This document shows, in pieces, positions 27,122 through 36,384 of a DNA stretch of 64,000 nt; the first letter of the stretch is position 1; each line of letters opens with the position of its first letter. The notes below the pieces were generated by a model. That model ran no database searches. It worked only from the letters and a program-made list of their open reading frames with translations, and was not told the origin of the DNA. The stretch spans positions 1 through 64,000 of the forward strand of contig CAIZWN010000008.1 in NCBI GenBank assembly GCA_903936705.1. Reading direction: 5' to 3'. This DNA comes from an uncultured Myxococcales bacterium (GTDB lineage: Bacteria; Myxococcota_A; UBA9042; DTJE01). The translations under genes and the position numbers were made by a program.

Positions 27122-27166
27122 CATGAAACGGAAACCCGAATACCACGCCCTAGCGTCCGTTTCGTG
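27122..27166. repeat. Inverted repeat between the GT-C and GH5 genes (possible terminator)
   Basis: Arms CATGAAACGGA (27122-27132) and TCCGTTTCGTG (27156-27166) pair at ten of eleven positions, with a G-U at the eleventh, across a 23-base loop. The position after the stop of the upstream minus-strand gene fits a terminator or mRNA-end structure, but no clear U-tract follows. Confidence 0.35.
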
Positions 27167-27200
27167 GATGGTGTGTCGGGAACCGCGAAATGGAACCGGT

Positions 27201-28922
27201 TCATCTGGGCAGCGCCGCCTCGTTCCATGAAGCCTGACGGCAAGGAAAATCCCAGACTTCGCTGGCCAATCCAATCTTCGGACTCTCGGTCGTCGCACGA
27301 TCCACATTGAACCTTCGCAACGACAGATTGTCGAAAGCGGCAATAGGCTCGGATTCCTGCTCCCAGGTCTCGACGGGGTAGATTGCTGACACCCGCTCGT
27401 CCCGACTCGTCAGCAGGAGATCGCCTCGACGAGGCCCGTCCGAGACCAGGCGGCACGGCCAGACGGCGGTCCCGTAAAGATCTGCCCCGAGAGCCTCGGC
27501 TACACGCGCAGTCTGGCCGTTGTGCTGGTTGGTGAGTCTCAGAACCCCGATGATGATCTCGTGATTCACCAGAAACCGCGTCCGGCCCGGATGGTTCGTG
27601 GCCGCGAGACCTGGCCCTACACGGTGGTCGTTCGTGTAGATAGTCTGCCCCGGGCCCAGTTGCTCCTGTAGGAACGGCAGAATCGATGCCACGACCTGGG
27701 CACGCTCCTCGATCGGCGTCTGCGTCTTCCAGCCGATCCACGAAACGACAAGCAAGACTGGAACGAGCACAGCCAGAACGATTCCGCGGGTTCTAATGGA
27801 ACGCGGCAGCACGAGAAGAAGGGGAAGCGCAAGGGCGATGGCACCAAGCGATGCGACGCCGCCCCACAAGAGGGCTAGAACGATGGCAAGAGCCGCCAGA
27901 ATCCACGATGTCGCCCGGGACGACGCAGCCGGATGATGAACCATCATGCCGGCCGCAACGGCCATTCCCGGCAGGAACACGATCCAGTAACGAGCGAAGT
28001 GCGGAAAGTAGAAGATGCCGCCGGCTGCCGGAAGCACGATCATGAGGAGAAACGACACTCCCAGCAGGGCCACCAACCACTTGGCAGTATCCTCGACATC
28101 CCGCCAGCGCACGGCAAACGCCAGCAGCCAGAACGGGGTAACCGAAGCCAGCCGCAGACCGACCTCCCCAAGATGACCGACGGTCAGTCTCTGGCCCTCG
28201 AAAAGAGAGATGTGATAGGACTCGGGCCCCATGAGTTCCGGAGGGAAGTGCAGCGGCCACAAAATGTCGGCGTGGTATAGGGCACCGCCTCCCCAGTACG
28301 CAAGGGCAGCCAGCCCGGCGCCCGCGAGTACGAACTGGTCCCGACGCCACAACGCAGCGTGTACCAGCAGACCCACGAGTAGAGGGGCTGATTCGTAGCG
28401 CCCGAACATCGCAGCGACAATGAATACTCCAGCAAGGCTGCGCTGAAACCTCCCGCTTCCGGTGTACAGGAACAAGGCCAGCACGGTCGCGACGAAACCG
28501 TCACTGTTGGATTGTCCGTTGACGGCTGCCCAGAAATAGATTGGTGACAGGGCGACCAGTCCCGATGCAGCCCACCCGCTGCCGCCCATCCTTTCGACGG
28601 ATCGTCCTATCCACCAGATTCCCAGCGAGGCAATCGCGACGTGGGACAGGACATATGTCGTCCATCCGATTCCTGCGGGCATCGCGTACACGGCGGAAAG
28701 AAACGGATGCACCCGCAGGTAGAAGCCCCCGGCCAGGGGTTCCGCCCACACGAGTCGTGCGAACAGATAGGAGGCGTACCCCTCGTCATCGACAACATGG
28801 AAACGGCCGAAGGCCGTGATTGTCGCAAAGATCAGGAACAAGATGGAAACAACGGCAGGTCCGCCAACCCAACGGGCGAGAATCCGGACGGGCTCGATCA
28901 CCCGTTCGCAGGCCCGTTCCAC
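27201..28922 (-). CDS. Polytopic membrane protein, GT-C glycosyltransferase-like
   Basis: About 573 residues with some ten to twelve hydrophobic segments in the first 430 residues, then a soluble C-terminal domain. Just after the first helix, in the expected outer loop, is an acidic motif VDDEGYASYLF resembling the Asp/Glu-containing catalytic loop of GT-C (PMT/ArnT) enzymes. Later text includes FPHFARYWIVFLPGM and a soluble part with YTNDHRVGPGLA. The family was not identified more closely. It would transfer a sugar from a lipid-linked donor. The frame begins at a TTG at 29015; GTG 28922 with CGGAG upstream is preferred. It is divergent from the GT2 gene at 29117. Confidence 0.65.
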   Translation of the reverse strand: MERACERVIEPVRILARWVGGPAVVSILFLIFATITAFGRFHVVDDEGYASYLFARLVWAEPLAGGFYLRVHPFLSAVYAMPAGIGWTTYVLSHVAIASLGIWWIGRSVERMGGSGWAASGLVALSPIYFWAAVNGQSNSDGFVATVLALFLYTGSGRFQRSLAGVFIVAAMFGRYESAPLLVGLLVHAALWRRDQFVLAGAGLAALAYWGGGALYHADILWPLHFPPELMGPESYHISLFEGQRLTVGHLGEVGLRLASVTPFWLLAFAVRWRDVEDTAKWLVALLGVSFLLMIVLPAAGGIFYFPHFARYWIVFLPGMAVAAGMMVHHPAASSRATSWILAALAIVLALLWGGVASLGAIALALPLLLVLPRSIRTRGIVLAVLVPVLLVVSWIGWKTQTPIEERAQVVASILPFLQEQLGPGQTIYTNDHRVGPGLAATNHPGRTRFLVNHEIIIGVLRLTNQHNGQTARVAEALGADLYGTAVWPCRLVSDGPRRGDLLLTSRDERVSAIYPVETWEQESEPIAAFDNLSLRRFNVDRATTESPKIGLASEVWDFPCRQASWNEAALPR

Positions 28923-29116
28923 GGCTGATTCTCCGGCAACGAATCGCGCCCGGCACTCGTCCCGGACACCGCCGGATGGTACGTATCGGTCTTGAAAGAT
29001 GTCAAGCTGCGACAAACGCCCCGAACGGATGTGGCTTGCGCGGCCAGGGCTTCCCTAGTACCCTCTTGTTGGCTCGCCGCATGACACAATCAAGGCTTCC
29101 CTGGAGCGAAGCGCCG

Positions 29117-30247
29117 ATGACCCCGTCGGAGCCGGCACGGACGGAAGAACAGAACCTGGAGGCCGAGTCCGTCTCCTTCGTTATTCCTGCCTACAATGTA
29201 GCCGGAACTCTACGGAAGTGCGTCGAGAGCATTCTGGCTGGAAGTTGCGTCCCAAGCGAGATCATCATCGTCGATGACGGATCAACCGATGGGACAGCCG
29301 AAATCGTAAGCGCGCTGGAACAAGCCGATTGCGACCGTGTCCGGTCCCTACGGATGGTGAAGAACCTGGGACCCGCGGCCGCCAGGAACGCGGGCGCAGC
29401 ATTGGCTAGGGGCACGCTCCTGTTCTTCCTTGACGCCGATACGCAACTTGACCGGAACGCCCTGGAGCAGTTTGAGCATCGGATCCGCGAAGCCGATGCC
29501 GTCTGTGGTGTGTACGACCCGGTACCACTGAACAAGGGATTGGTTCCAGAATACAAGGCGCACCTTGATTCCTTCCATTTCTCCAGACGTGGAATAACCG
29601 AGTACGACGGTTTCTCGGGGTACTGCGCCGGAGTTCGAGCATCCGCGTTCGCCGAGACCGGTGGATTCGACGAGAACCTCGTCGCCGGAATGGACGTGGA
29701 ACTCGAGGAGTTCGGATACCGGTTTTCCCGGGAACACCGAACCTTGCTGGATCCGTCCATCCGCGCCAGGCATTGTTTCCCGGCCTTCGGCAAGCTGACG
29801 CGCCTTTACTTACGTAGGGTAAGCCAATGGACGGGGCTTTTCCTGCAAAGACGCCGGTTCGAACGGGCCGGTGATGCCACAGCCTCGGTCGGTCTCGCAA
29901 CGATTTCGATGCCCCTGGCTATCTCCTGCCTGCCCCTGGCATGGTTCTGGCCCCCGGCGTGGCTCTTATTCGGCGGCCTGCTGGCAACCTGGGGACTAGG
30001 ATACCGACGGTTCTTCGGGTACGTCTGGTTGAAACGTCGCTCCCGGCTTCTGCCGTTCGTAGTGCTGAACGGCTACTTCAGTTGCGTGGTCGCCCTGGGC
30101 GCAGCGTGGGGCTTTGCGACCTTTCTTGCTCGAACATGCTGGAACTGGATTCGCACCATGATTGGGATGGGAGACGTCCGTGGATTTGCGCCTGAAGTTC
30201 CCGTCAGCCGGGAAGACCCTCCTGGAGGGACTGCGAAGCGCTCGTAA
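29117..30247 (+). CDS. Family 2 glycosyltransferase, membrane-anchored
   Basis: 376 residues. The GT-A fold has the nucleotide-sugar signatures VSFVIPAYNVAGTL, IIVDDGSTDGT and LFFLDADT, with the DXD-like DAD. FDENLVAGMDVELEEFGYRF gives the acceptor-side acidic motif. Two or three hydrophobic helices at the C-terminus (ISMPLAISCLPLAWFWPPAW and YFSCVVALGAAWGFATFL) anchor it to the membrane. The start ATG 29117 is chosen because GGAG lies ten bases upstream; ATG 29081 is an alternative. It overlaps the downstream radical-SAM gene by 68 bases and probably belongs to the same glycoconjugate-synthesis unit. Confidence 0.88.
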   Translation: MTPSEPARTEEQNLEAESVSFVIPAYNVAGTLRKCVESILAGSCVPSEIIIVDDGSTDGTAEIVSALEQADCDRVRSLRMVKNLGPAAARNAGAALARGTLLFFLDADTQLDRNALEQFEHRIREADAVCGVYDPVPLNKGLVPEYKAHLDSFHFSRRGITEYDGFSGYCAGVRASAFAETGGFDENLVAGMDVELEEFGYRFSREHRTLLDPSIRARHCFPAFGKLTRLYLRRVSQWTGLFLQRRRFERAGDATASVGLATISMPLAISCLPLAWFWPPAWLLFGGLLATWGLGYRRFFGYVWLKRRSRLLPFVVLNGYFSCVVALGAAWGFATFLARTCWNWIRTMIGMGDVRGFAPEVPVSREDPPGGTAKRS

Positions 30248-31361
30248 CTTCGTTGATCCTCGCCGGCCAGGCTACTTGATCGTCTACGTGACCAACCGGT
30301 GCAACTTCGCCTGTGATTTTTGTTTCTACCATGCCGAGATCAGGAAGGGCGTCAGGCCCGACGAGCTCAGCGTCAAGGAGTTCGAGCGGATCGCACGAAG
30401 CGTGGGTGGTTTGCTGCAGTTGTCGCTGACAGGGGGAGAACCCTTCGTCCGGCTCGATTTCGCAGACGTCGCCAACGTCTGGTTGCAACACACCTCCCCC
30501 CGCTACGTCACGATCCCGACGAACGGATGGTTCACGGATCGCATCGTCGACACCCTTGAACGGATCCTGCCTGCCTTCCCAAACAGCAGTTTCAGACTGA
30601 TGCTGTCGATCGATGGTATCGGGGGGGCACACGACGAGGCCCGATCCGCCCCTGGTTCGTACGATCGACTCGTCCGGACCTTCAATGAGGTCGCGGCGTT
30701 GCGGTCAAGACACGGCAACCTGGTGCTGGACGCGAACACCGTGTTGACGGAACGCACCAGGACCGGGATCCTGGACACGCTCCGCCACCTGGACGACTCA
30801 TTCGACTTCGACAATCTGTCGGTCACCTGTGCCCGCGGAGGCCTCAAGGACCCTGGGATGAAAACCAGGGCCGCCGAGGAGTACATGGGGGCAAGATCCT
30901 TCCTGGTCGGACGAGCCCGTCGACGAGAGAACCGTAGCCTGTCCTCCGTATGGCGCGCAATCGACGACGTGACCTACGATCGGTACATCAGCACCGTATT
31001 CGATGACAAGTTCGTCGGGCCTTGCGTCGCCGGCAGCAAACTTGCGGTCCTTCGCGAAACCGGCGAGGTTTTCCCTTGCGAGATCCTCGGTCCGACCGTC
31101 GGAAACGTCCGCGATTTCGCGTACGACCTGCCCGCCGTCCTCGCGGGAGAAGCAAACCGCAGAATGCTTCAGCGGATCCGATCTTCCCGATGCCGATGCG
31201 GATTCGAATGCGCCCTGGCGGCAAACCTCGTGTGGAACGTGGGTTCCTACCCGCAACTGGCACGCGCCGCCATACGAAACCTGATTGGTCCACGGAGCCG
31301 GAAGAATCTCGACACTCCGCAAGATCCGCCAGCCGATCCCCCCTCGTCCGAACGCTCATAA
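30180..31361 (+). CDS. Radical-SAM protein with SPASM-like C-terminus
   Basis: 393 residues from GTG 30180 (GGGAG six bases upstream). CNFACDFC binds the SAM-cleaving [4Fe-4S] cluster, SLTGGEPF is the SAM site and LSIDG the following strand. C-terminal cysteines (GPCVAGSKLAVL, VFPCEILG, CRCGFEC) match SPASM/twitch auxiliary clusters. It sits within a set of glycosyltransferase and asparagine-synthetase genes, as some sugar- or lipid-modifying SPASM proteins do. No precursor peptide was found nearby. It is probably co-transcribed with the gene before it (68-bp overlap). Confidence 0.87.
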   Translation: MDLRLKFPSAGKTLLEGLRSARNFVDPRRPGYLIVYVTNRCNFACDFCFYHAEIRKGVRPDELSVKEFERIARSVGGLLQLSLTGGEPFVRLDFADVANVWLQHTSPRYVTIPTNGWFTDRIVDTLERILPAFPNSSFRLMLSIDGIGGAHDEARSAPGSYDRLVRTFNEVAALRSRHGNLVLDANTVLTERTRTGILDTLRHLDDSFDFDNLSVTCARGGLKDPGMKTRAAEEYMGARSFLVGRARRRENRSLSSVWRAIDDVTYDRYISTVFDDKFVGPCVAGSKLAVLRETGEVFPCEILGPTVGNVRDFAYDLPAVLAGEANRRMLQRIRSSRCRCGFECALAANLVWNVGSYPQLARAAIRNLIGPRSRKNLDTPQDPPADPPSSERS

Positions 31362-31507
31362 TCGGTCGCCGTTTTGCCGATCCACCTTCCCTTGGCCAAC
31401 CGAGCGAGTCCCGCAGAAAACCAAGTCGCATCTCCGGGCTTGATGGGAAGGTCGGGCTATGGCCAAATGGGATGCCCCCGGCAGGCGGGGAGAAGGGGTT
31501 TTCTTAC

Positions 31508-33430
31508 ATGTGCGGAATCGCGGGAATACTCAGCCTGGGCCCTCCCCTCGACGAACAGGACATGCACGTGGGATCGTGCATGCTGTCGGTCCTGCGTCAC
31601 CGCGGGCCGAACAGCCAGCGACTGGTCCGTCGAAACCGTGGAATCCTGGCCAATTCGCGGCTGGATATCATCGACATTTCGGACAACGCCTCCCTTCCTA
31701 TGTCTAACGAAGACGGGACGATCTGGCTAGCCTACAACGGCGAAGTGACTAACTTCCGAAGTCTGTCCGAAAAATTCGGCCTCCATGACCGTCACCGGTT
31801 CCGCTCGATGTCCGACGCCGAAGTCCTGATCCACCTCTACGAGGATCTCGGGATAGGATTCCTGCAGCACCTGTCCGGCTACTTCGCATTCTGCCTCTAT
31901 GATGAACGGGCCGGAAAGGCATTCGTCGTCCGCGATTTCTTCGGGGCACGGCCGCTGTTCTACACTACTCGGGAGAACAGGCTCTACTTCGGCTCCGAGA
32001 TCAAGGCCCTGCTGGAGATCCCGGGTTTGGATCGCGCACTGGACCGGGAGGGATTCTTCCATTTCTTCACCCTGGCGTACCTGCCGGTTCCGCGAACTCC
32101 GTTCCGGGACATCCGCGAACTTGACGGCGGACACCTGATCGAGATCGACCTTGCGACCGGGCATTTCGTTGAGCGCGAGTACTACAAGATCGACTACCGT
32201 CCCGAGTCAGGGCTCGATGAACGCGACGTCGTCAAGGGTTTGCGCGAAGTGCTCCAGGCCTCGGTCGAACGGAACCTCATATCGGACGTGCCAGTCGGGC
32301 TGGCGTTATCCGGTGGGGTGGATTCGAGTTCGCTGCTGATGCTGGCAAAGAACCAGGGACACGAACTGCACACCTTTTCCGTCGAGATGGCCGACCCGAG
32401 TTTCAACGAACGGGAGTTCCAGCGCATCATCGTCGAGCACGGAAAACCCATTCACCACCGTGTGATGATTGGCCCCCAGACGGTGCTGAACCACCTCGCC
32501 GAACACATGGCGTTCCTGGATGAACCGACCGGCGACGGGGCCGTGATCCCGTTCTTCGTGCTCGCGCGGGAGGCACGACCGTACGTGAAGGTGCTCCTTT
32601 CCGGAGAGGGCGGGGACGAGGTGTTCAACGCCTACGAGACCCAGCGAGCCTGCCGCATGAGGCGCGGGTACCGGCGATGGGTCCCGCGGCCGCTGCGCTA
32701 CCTGGTCCAAAAAACCGCCGAATCGCTCCCCGTATCCCATCGGAAGTTGAGTTTCGACTTCGTGTCCAAGCGGTTCACCCAGGGCGCGGAACTTGGCGTC
32801 CCCGAGGCGCACATCTACTGGCGCCACTGCCTGATCGACCAGGACATCCGCAACCTGGTCCCCGGTTCGGCGAACATCCCCTCAACGGGCAGCATGTTCA
32901 GGGAACTCTACGACAGCCTGGACTTCGAGGACGAGCATGACAGGATCTCCTGGCTCGACTTGAAGCAATACTTCATCGGCGACTTGATGGTGAAGAACGA
33001 CCGCATGGCGATGGCCAACTCGATCGAAGCCAGGTACCCGTTCATCGACCGCGAGGTGGTGGAGTTCTCCCACCGGCTGCCATCAACGATGAAACTGAAA
33101 GGATTCGGGGAACGCTTGATACTGAAGCAGGCTATGCATGACCTCCTGCCACCGGCCATCTTCCGACGTAAGAACATGGGGCTGGAAATGCCTCATTCCG
33201 GATGGTTCCTGAACGAATTCCGAGATATCGGCATGACCTATTTCCAGAAGGAGCGCGTCGGCCGCACAGGATTGCTCGAGCCCGGGAAGGTTGCCTCCCT
33301 TTGGGAAGAGCACCTTACCCGAAAACGCGACCACGGAAGGGCCCTCTGGTGCATCCTGAACCTTGTCTTGTGGTTCGAAATGTTCGTTGCCAGTTCGGAC
33401 TACAAACAGTACCTCTCCCCACCCTCGTGA
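31508..33430 (+). CDS. Asparagine synthetase-type glutamine amidotransferase
   Basis: 640 residues starting at MCGIAGIL, where Cys2 is the N-terminal nucleophile of class II glutamine amidotransferases. That is why the start is at 31508 and not further upstream. The N-terminal domain has RHRGPN and YNGEVTNF. The C-terminal ATP pyrophosphatase domain has the PP-loop LSGGVDSSSLLML, LSGEGGDEVF and the KNDRMAMANSIEARYPF region. It would amidate a carboxylate using glutamine and ATP. In glycosyltransferase loci such proteins often modify a sugar acid or lipid instead of aspartate. The gene follows the radical-SAM gene by 146 bp in the same direction. Confidence 0.93.
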   Translation: MCGIAGILSLGPPLDEQDMHVGSCMLSVLRHRGPNSQRLVRRNRGILANSRLDIIDISDNASLPMSNEDGTIWLAYNGEVTNFRSLSEKFGLHDRHRFRSMSDAEVLIHLYEDLGIGFLQHLSGYFAFCLYDERAGKAFVVRDFFGARPLFYTTRENRLYFGSEIKALLEIPGLDRALDREGFFHFFTLAYLPVPRTPFRDIRELDGGHLIEIDLATGHFVEREYYKIDYRPESGLDERDVVKGLREVLQASVERNLISDVPVGLALSGGVDSSSLLMLAKNQGHELHTFSVEMADPSFNEREFQRIIVEHGKPIHHRVMIGPQTVLNHLAEHMAFLDEPTGDGAVIPFFVLAREARPYVKVLLSGEGGDEVFNAYETQRACRMRRGYRRWVPRPLRYLVQKTAESLPVSHRKLSFDFVSKRFTQGAELGVPEAHIYWRHCLIDQDIRNLVPGSANIPSTGSMFRELYDSLDFEDEHDRISWLDLKQYFIGDLMVKNDRMAMANSIEARYPFIDREVVEFSHRLPSTMKLKGFGERLILKQAMHDLLPPAIFRRKNMGLEMPHSGWFLNEFRDIGMTYFQKERVGRTGLLEPGKVASLWEEHLTRKRDHGRALWCILNLVLWFEMFVASSDYKQYLSPPS

Positions 33431-33461
33431 CCATTTGGTCGGCCGAAAACGGGTCAGCGCG

Positions 33462-34829
33462 TCATCGCCGACCGGGCATGGGTTCAGAAGGCGCCATGAA
33501 CACACGTTCCCACGCCGGCGTGAAGTAGTCCCCATCGTCTTGCAGCAGCGCCCGGGCGCGGGCACCGTCACGGTCCATCACCCACAGACCCTTGCGACCG
33601 CCACGCTTTGCCGAGGTGTAGGCAATGCGCCGGCCGTCTGGCGACCACGAGGGTTCCTCGTCATTCGTGCGACCCGAAGTCAGAGGGCGTGCGTCGCCTG
33701 TCCCGAGGTCCACGGTCCATATGGCGAAGCGATCACCCTCGCCTCGGCTTTGGTAGGCGATCATCTGCCCATCGGGTGACCAGTCGGGGCTGGTATTGTA
33801 GCTGCCCGGCAGTGGCAGTGGGCGCTGGTCCGAACCATCGGCGTTCATGATGTACACCTGCGGTCCGCCCCCGCGGTCGGTAACAAACGCTATGCGCCGG
33901 CCGTCTGGCGACCATGCGGGGCTGGTTTCGATCGAATGATTGGAGGTCAGCCGCGAAACCTCGATACCCGAACCGCCGTCCAGAAGATAGATGTCAGGGT
34001 TGCCATCCGGCGCCAGAGTCAGGGCCGCAAGATCGCCGCCGGGCGAGAAGGCAACACCTGTGTTCATCCCTGGCCAACTCGAATAGGGGGATCCGTCGAT
34101 GAAGATGTCAGGGTTCTTGTTCCGGAAGCCGGTCCAGGCAATACGGCCGCCCGGCGCCCACGCTGGCAGCAGAGTCCCTTCTCCGTCGTGGCTTACCTGC
34201 ACCTGAGCCTCGGATCCGAACTCGATCACCCAGATTTCCTTGGGCGTTCCCGTAGCTGTCCGCCGGGCGTAGGCAATACGCGTCCCGAATGCACCAGGAA
34301 CCGTCGTGATGCAGCGCAACAGGTGATTGACCCACCTGTGAATGACCTCTGGGGCGCGCCACTCGGCGATCTCGGCCTCGGCACCAGGCAGCAGCAGCCG
34401 ATCGCCCTCCTCGACCATCCACGCGTCCAGACGCAGGCGCACCCCAGACTTCGCAGGCGCAACCTCGGCCGTGAAAACGATGTATGCACCGACATCCGAC
34501 CAGCCGATGTAGTCGAAAGCCTCGTTTGACAGCCAGAAGATTGCTCCGGTGGCCGGCACCGTGGTCGCTGGCAAGCGGCGGAACGCCCCCGACAGATCAA
34601 GGTCGTTTTCAAGCGTCGTGCGCACCACGTCGGCAAACGCTCGCAAGGATCCGTCGGCCGAAAGATCCATGACGACCGGTCCCGCAACCGCAGGAGGCGA
34701 CGGTGGCCTTGCCACATCCCACCCGAACGCCAGGCAACGCGCGTCGGCCACATCAGGTGGCGACGCTTCAGCCTTTGGCATCCCGCCAAAGGTGCACGCG
34801 AAAGCGAGGAGGACCGCGAACGTCACCAC
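33462..34829 (-). CDS. tolB: TolB-like beta-propeller periplasmic protein
   Basis: About 455 residues. A signal peptide (VVVTFAVLLAFACTFGG) leads to a TolB-like N-terminal domain (YIVFTAEVAP, WVNHLLRC). Six propeller blades carry the repeated WSPDGRRIAF/PDIYLLD motifs (for example SPAWSPDGRRIAFVTDRGG and YNTSPDWSPDGQMIAYQS). The frame extends to ATG 34940 inside the upstream tonB-like gene. A GTG at 34829 is preferred because it starts directly at the signal peptide, 37 bp after that gene. TolB links the Tol energy-transducing complex to the outer membrane. No pal gene follows. Confidence 0.85.
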   Translation of the reverse strand: MVTFAVLLAFACTFGGMPKAEASPPDVADARCLAFGWDVARPPSPPAVAGPVVMDLSADGSLRAFADVVRTTLENDLDLSGAFRRLPATTVPATGAIFWLSNEAFDYIGWSDVGAYIVFTAEVAPAKSGVRLRLDAWMVEEGDRLLLPGAEAEIAEWRAPEVIHRWVNHLLRCITTVPGAFGTRIAYARRTATGTPKEIWVIEFGSEAQVQVSHDGEGTLLPAWAPGGRIAWTGFRNKNPDIFIDGSPYSSWPGMNTGVAFSPGGDLAALTLAPDGNPDIYLLDGGSGIEVSRLTSNHSIETSPAWSPDGRRIAFVTDRGGGPQVYIMNADGSDQRPLPLPGSYNTSPDWSPDGQMIAYQSRGEGDRFAIWTVDLGTGDARPLTSGRTNDEEPSWSPDGRRIAYTSAKRGGRKGLWVMDRDGARARALLQDDGDYFTPAWERVFMAPSEPMPGRR

Positions 34830-34866
34830 GACTGCCGGGACTGGGCTGCAAAGGGTCTTCAGGGCA

Positions 34867-35760
34867 TCACCGCTTGAAGAGGGCGCCGTCCAGGTCGATG
34901 ACCATGCCACGGCGGTTGATATAGTCCAAAGTCGGCGCATCGGGGGCCGGCAGATACGCCATCCCTCCCTCGGCCGGCACGAATCGCTTCACGGCAGCCA
35001 GGGCCGCGGCGTTATACCGCGAGTCGGTCGATGCCTCCAACATTTCGAAGGCATGGATCTGGCCCGCGGCACTGATCTTCGTGACCTTGACGCGCATCCT
35101 CAAGCGGGTAAGGGCGTCCGGCGACAGGAACGGCGGGATCGTGAACTGCTGGCCAATGGCCAGGGCCACCTTGCCCGCATAGAGATTTCCCGCCTGGGCT
35201 TCGGTCCCGCTGCCGTGGACGCTGCCCTCGGATGATCCAACTATGCGGTCAAGAGCCGTAGCCCTTTTTCTGGGGTCGTCATCATCGGGAGCTCCCAGGA
35301 TTGCGGCAAGCGATCCGGGCTTGCGGCGATCCCGCTCGGCCTCCTTGCGTTTCGCTTCCATGCGCGCAACCTCCTGCCGGTTTATCGGCTCGGCTGCTAT
35401 GTTTACGGCCTCTTCGATTCGTTCGGCCTGCTCGTACTTCATCAGCTTTGGAAGGCCGTGACGATCCTCCGCCAAACCAAGTTGCGGAATGATGCTGGCC
35501 TCGATCACGCCCAGGTCCGACGCGGACGCCGAGTCCGGTCCCCGCCGGTCCAGCCGCACGGCGCCCAGCGGGCAGCGCAGGTCGTCGCACAGCCGCTTTT
35601 TCAGCATCTGTTCGGCAAGTTCGTCCTCGGACCCGCCGCCCGCCGTGACAAGGAACGCCAACAAAGCGCCATGAATTACCAGGGCGAACGCCGCCCCGAC
35701 GAACGCATCCCGCCGTCCGGTCCCGCGATCTTCCTCGTCAGTGGCCCAAGGTCCCCGCAC
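34867..35760 (-). CDS. TonB/TolA-like energy-transducer protein
   Basis: 297 residues from GTG 35760, three bases after the upstream tolR-like stop and with GGAGG close by. A single N-terminal helix (FVGAAFALVIHGALLAFLVT) is followed by a charged, Glu/Arg-rich coil (RMEAKRKEAERDRRK). A C-terminal TonB-like domain comes last (VKVTKISAAGQIHAFEMLEA, YNAAALAAVKRF). It would span the periplasm and couple the TolQ/TolR motor to outer-membrane partners. Its position between tolR-like and tolB genes points to a TolA role rather than a siderophore-type TonB. Confidence 0.82.
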   Translation of the reverse strand: MRGPWATDEEDRGTGRRDAFVGAAFALVIHGALLAFLVTAGGGSEDELAEQMLKKRLCDDLRCPLGAVRLDRRGPDSASASDLGVIEASIIPQLGLAEDRHGLPKLMKYEQAERIEEAVNIAAEPINRQEVARMEAKRKEAERDRRKPGSLAAILGAPDDDDPRKRATALDRIVGSSEGSVHGSGTEAQAGNLYAGKVALAIGQQFTIPPFLSPDALTRLRMRVKVTKISAAGQIHAFEMLEASTDSRYNAAALAAVKRFVPAEGGMAYLPAPDAPTLDYINRRGMVIDLDGALFKR

Positions 35761-35763
35761 CAA

Positions 35764-36327
35764 TCAGCCCTCCGGATCCGCCACCAGTCCGAACTTCCCG
35801 ACACCGGAGGCCCGCACCCGAGCCATTACCTTCAGCGTCAGGCCGTATGGCAGACTCTCGTCCGCTCGCAGATACATTTCGCCGTCGCGCTGCAACTTCT
35901 GGTTCGCCGCCAGTTTCGTCACCAGTGCAGCCAGGCACGGCTTGAACTCACGCTCGTCGTCGCGCCCCCAGGGCCTTCTTCGCGCACCCATGATGGCCTT
36001 CAGCGCCGGCGCCAGCGGCAGGCAGTCAACCACCAGCGTATCGCCCACGAAGAATCTCAGATCGTCGGTGATGCTAAGCACCAGCTTCTTTTCCTGGGCC
36101 AGGTTCACGGGCTCGGCGTCGGTGCGCGGCAGGTTGACTGGGACCTTCTGGTCCACGCGCTCGATCTTTTCGGCCTGTTTCTGCTGTTGTTTTTCCTGCT
36201 GGACCTGCCTCGTCTCGATGGACGACGAGATCATGAAGATGATCAGCAATACCAGCATCACGTCCACAAGAGGCGTGACGTTGATTTCCGCCAGCATTCC
36301 CTTGTGACCCGGGTCGCCCATTCCCAT
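35764..36327 (-). CDS. ExbD/TolR-like proton-channel protein
   Basis: 187 residues from ATG 36327, which has GGAGG upstream; a TTG at 36357 is in frame. The single helix carries the family's catalytic Asp in INVTPLVDVMLVLLIIFMIS. A Gln/Lys-rich segment (QQEKQQQKQAEK) and a periplasmic domain with the LRADESLPYG motif follow. It pairs with the TolQ-like protein encoded just upstream and uses proton flow to move TolA/TonB. Its periplasmic domain, about 55 residues longer than in minimal TolR, may have a group-specific role. Confidence 0.92.
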   Translation of the reverse strand: MGMGDPGHKGMLAEINVTPLVDVMLVLLIIFMISSSIETRQVQQEKQQQKQAEKIERVDQKVPVNLPRTDAEPVNLAQEKKLVLSITDDLRFFVGDTLVVDCLPLAPALKAIMGARRRPWGRDDEREFKPCLAALVTKLAANQKLQRDGEMYLRADESLPYGLTLKVMARVRASGVGKFGLVADPEG

Positions 36328-36384
36328 GGCGGTCCCTCCATTAGCCCTGGCCGGCAAAGCGCCGGAGTGCTCCGTACGACGCCG

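Noticed and set aside
31022-31507. Upstream extension of the asparagine synthetase frame
   Set aside because: Class II amidotransferases must begin with Met-Cys, and MCGIAGIL at 31508 gives that; the extension overlaps the radical-SAM gene.
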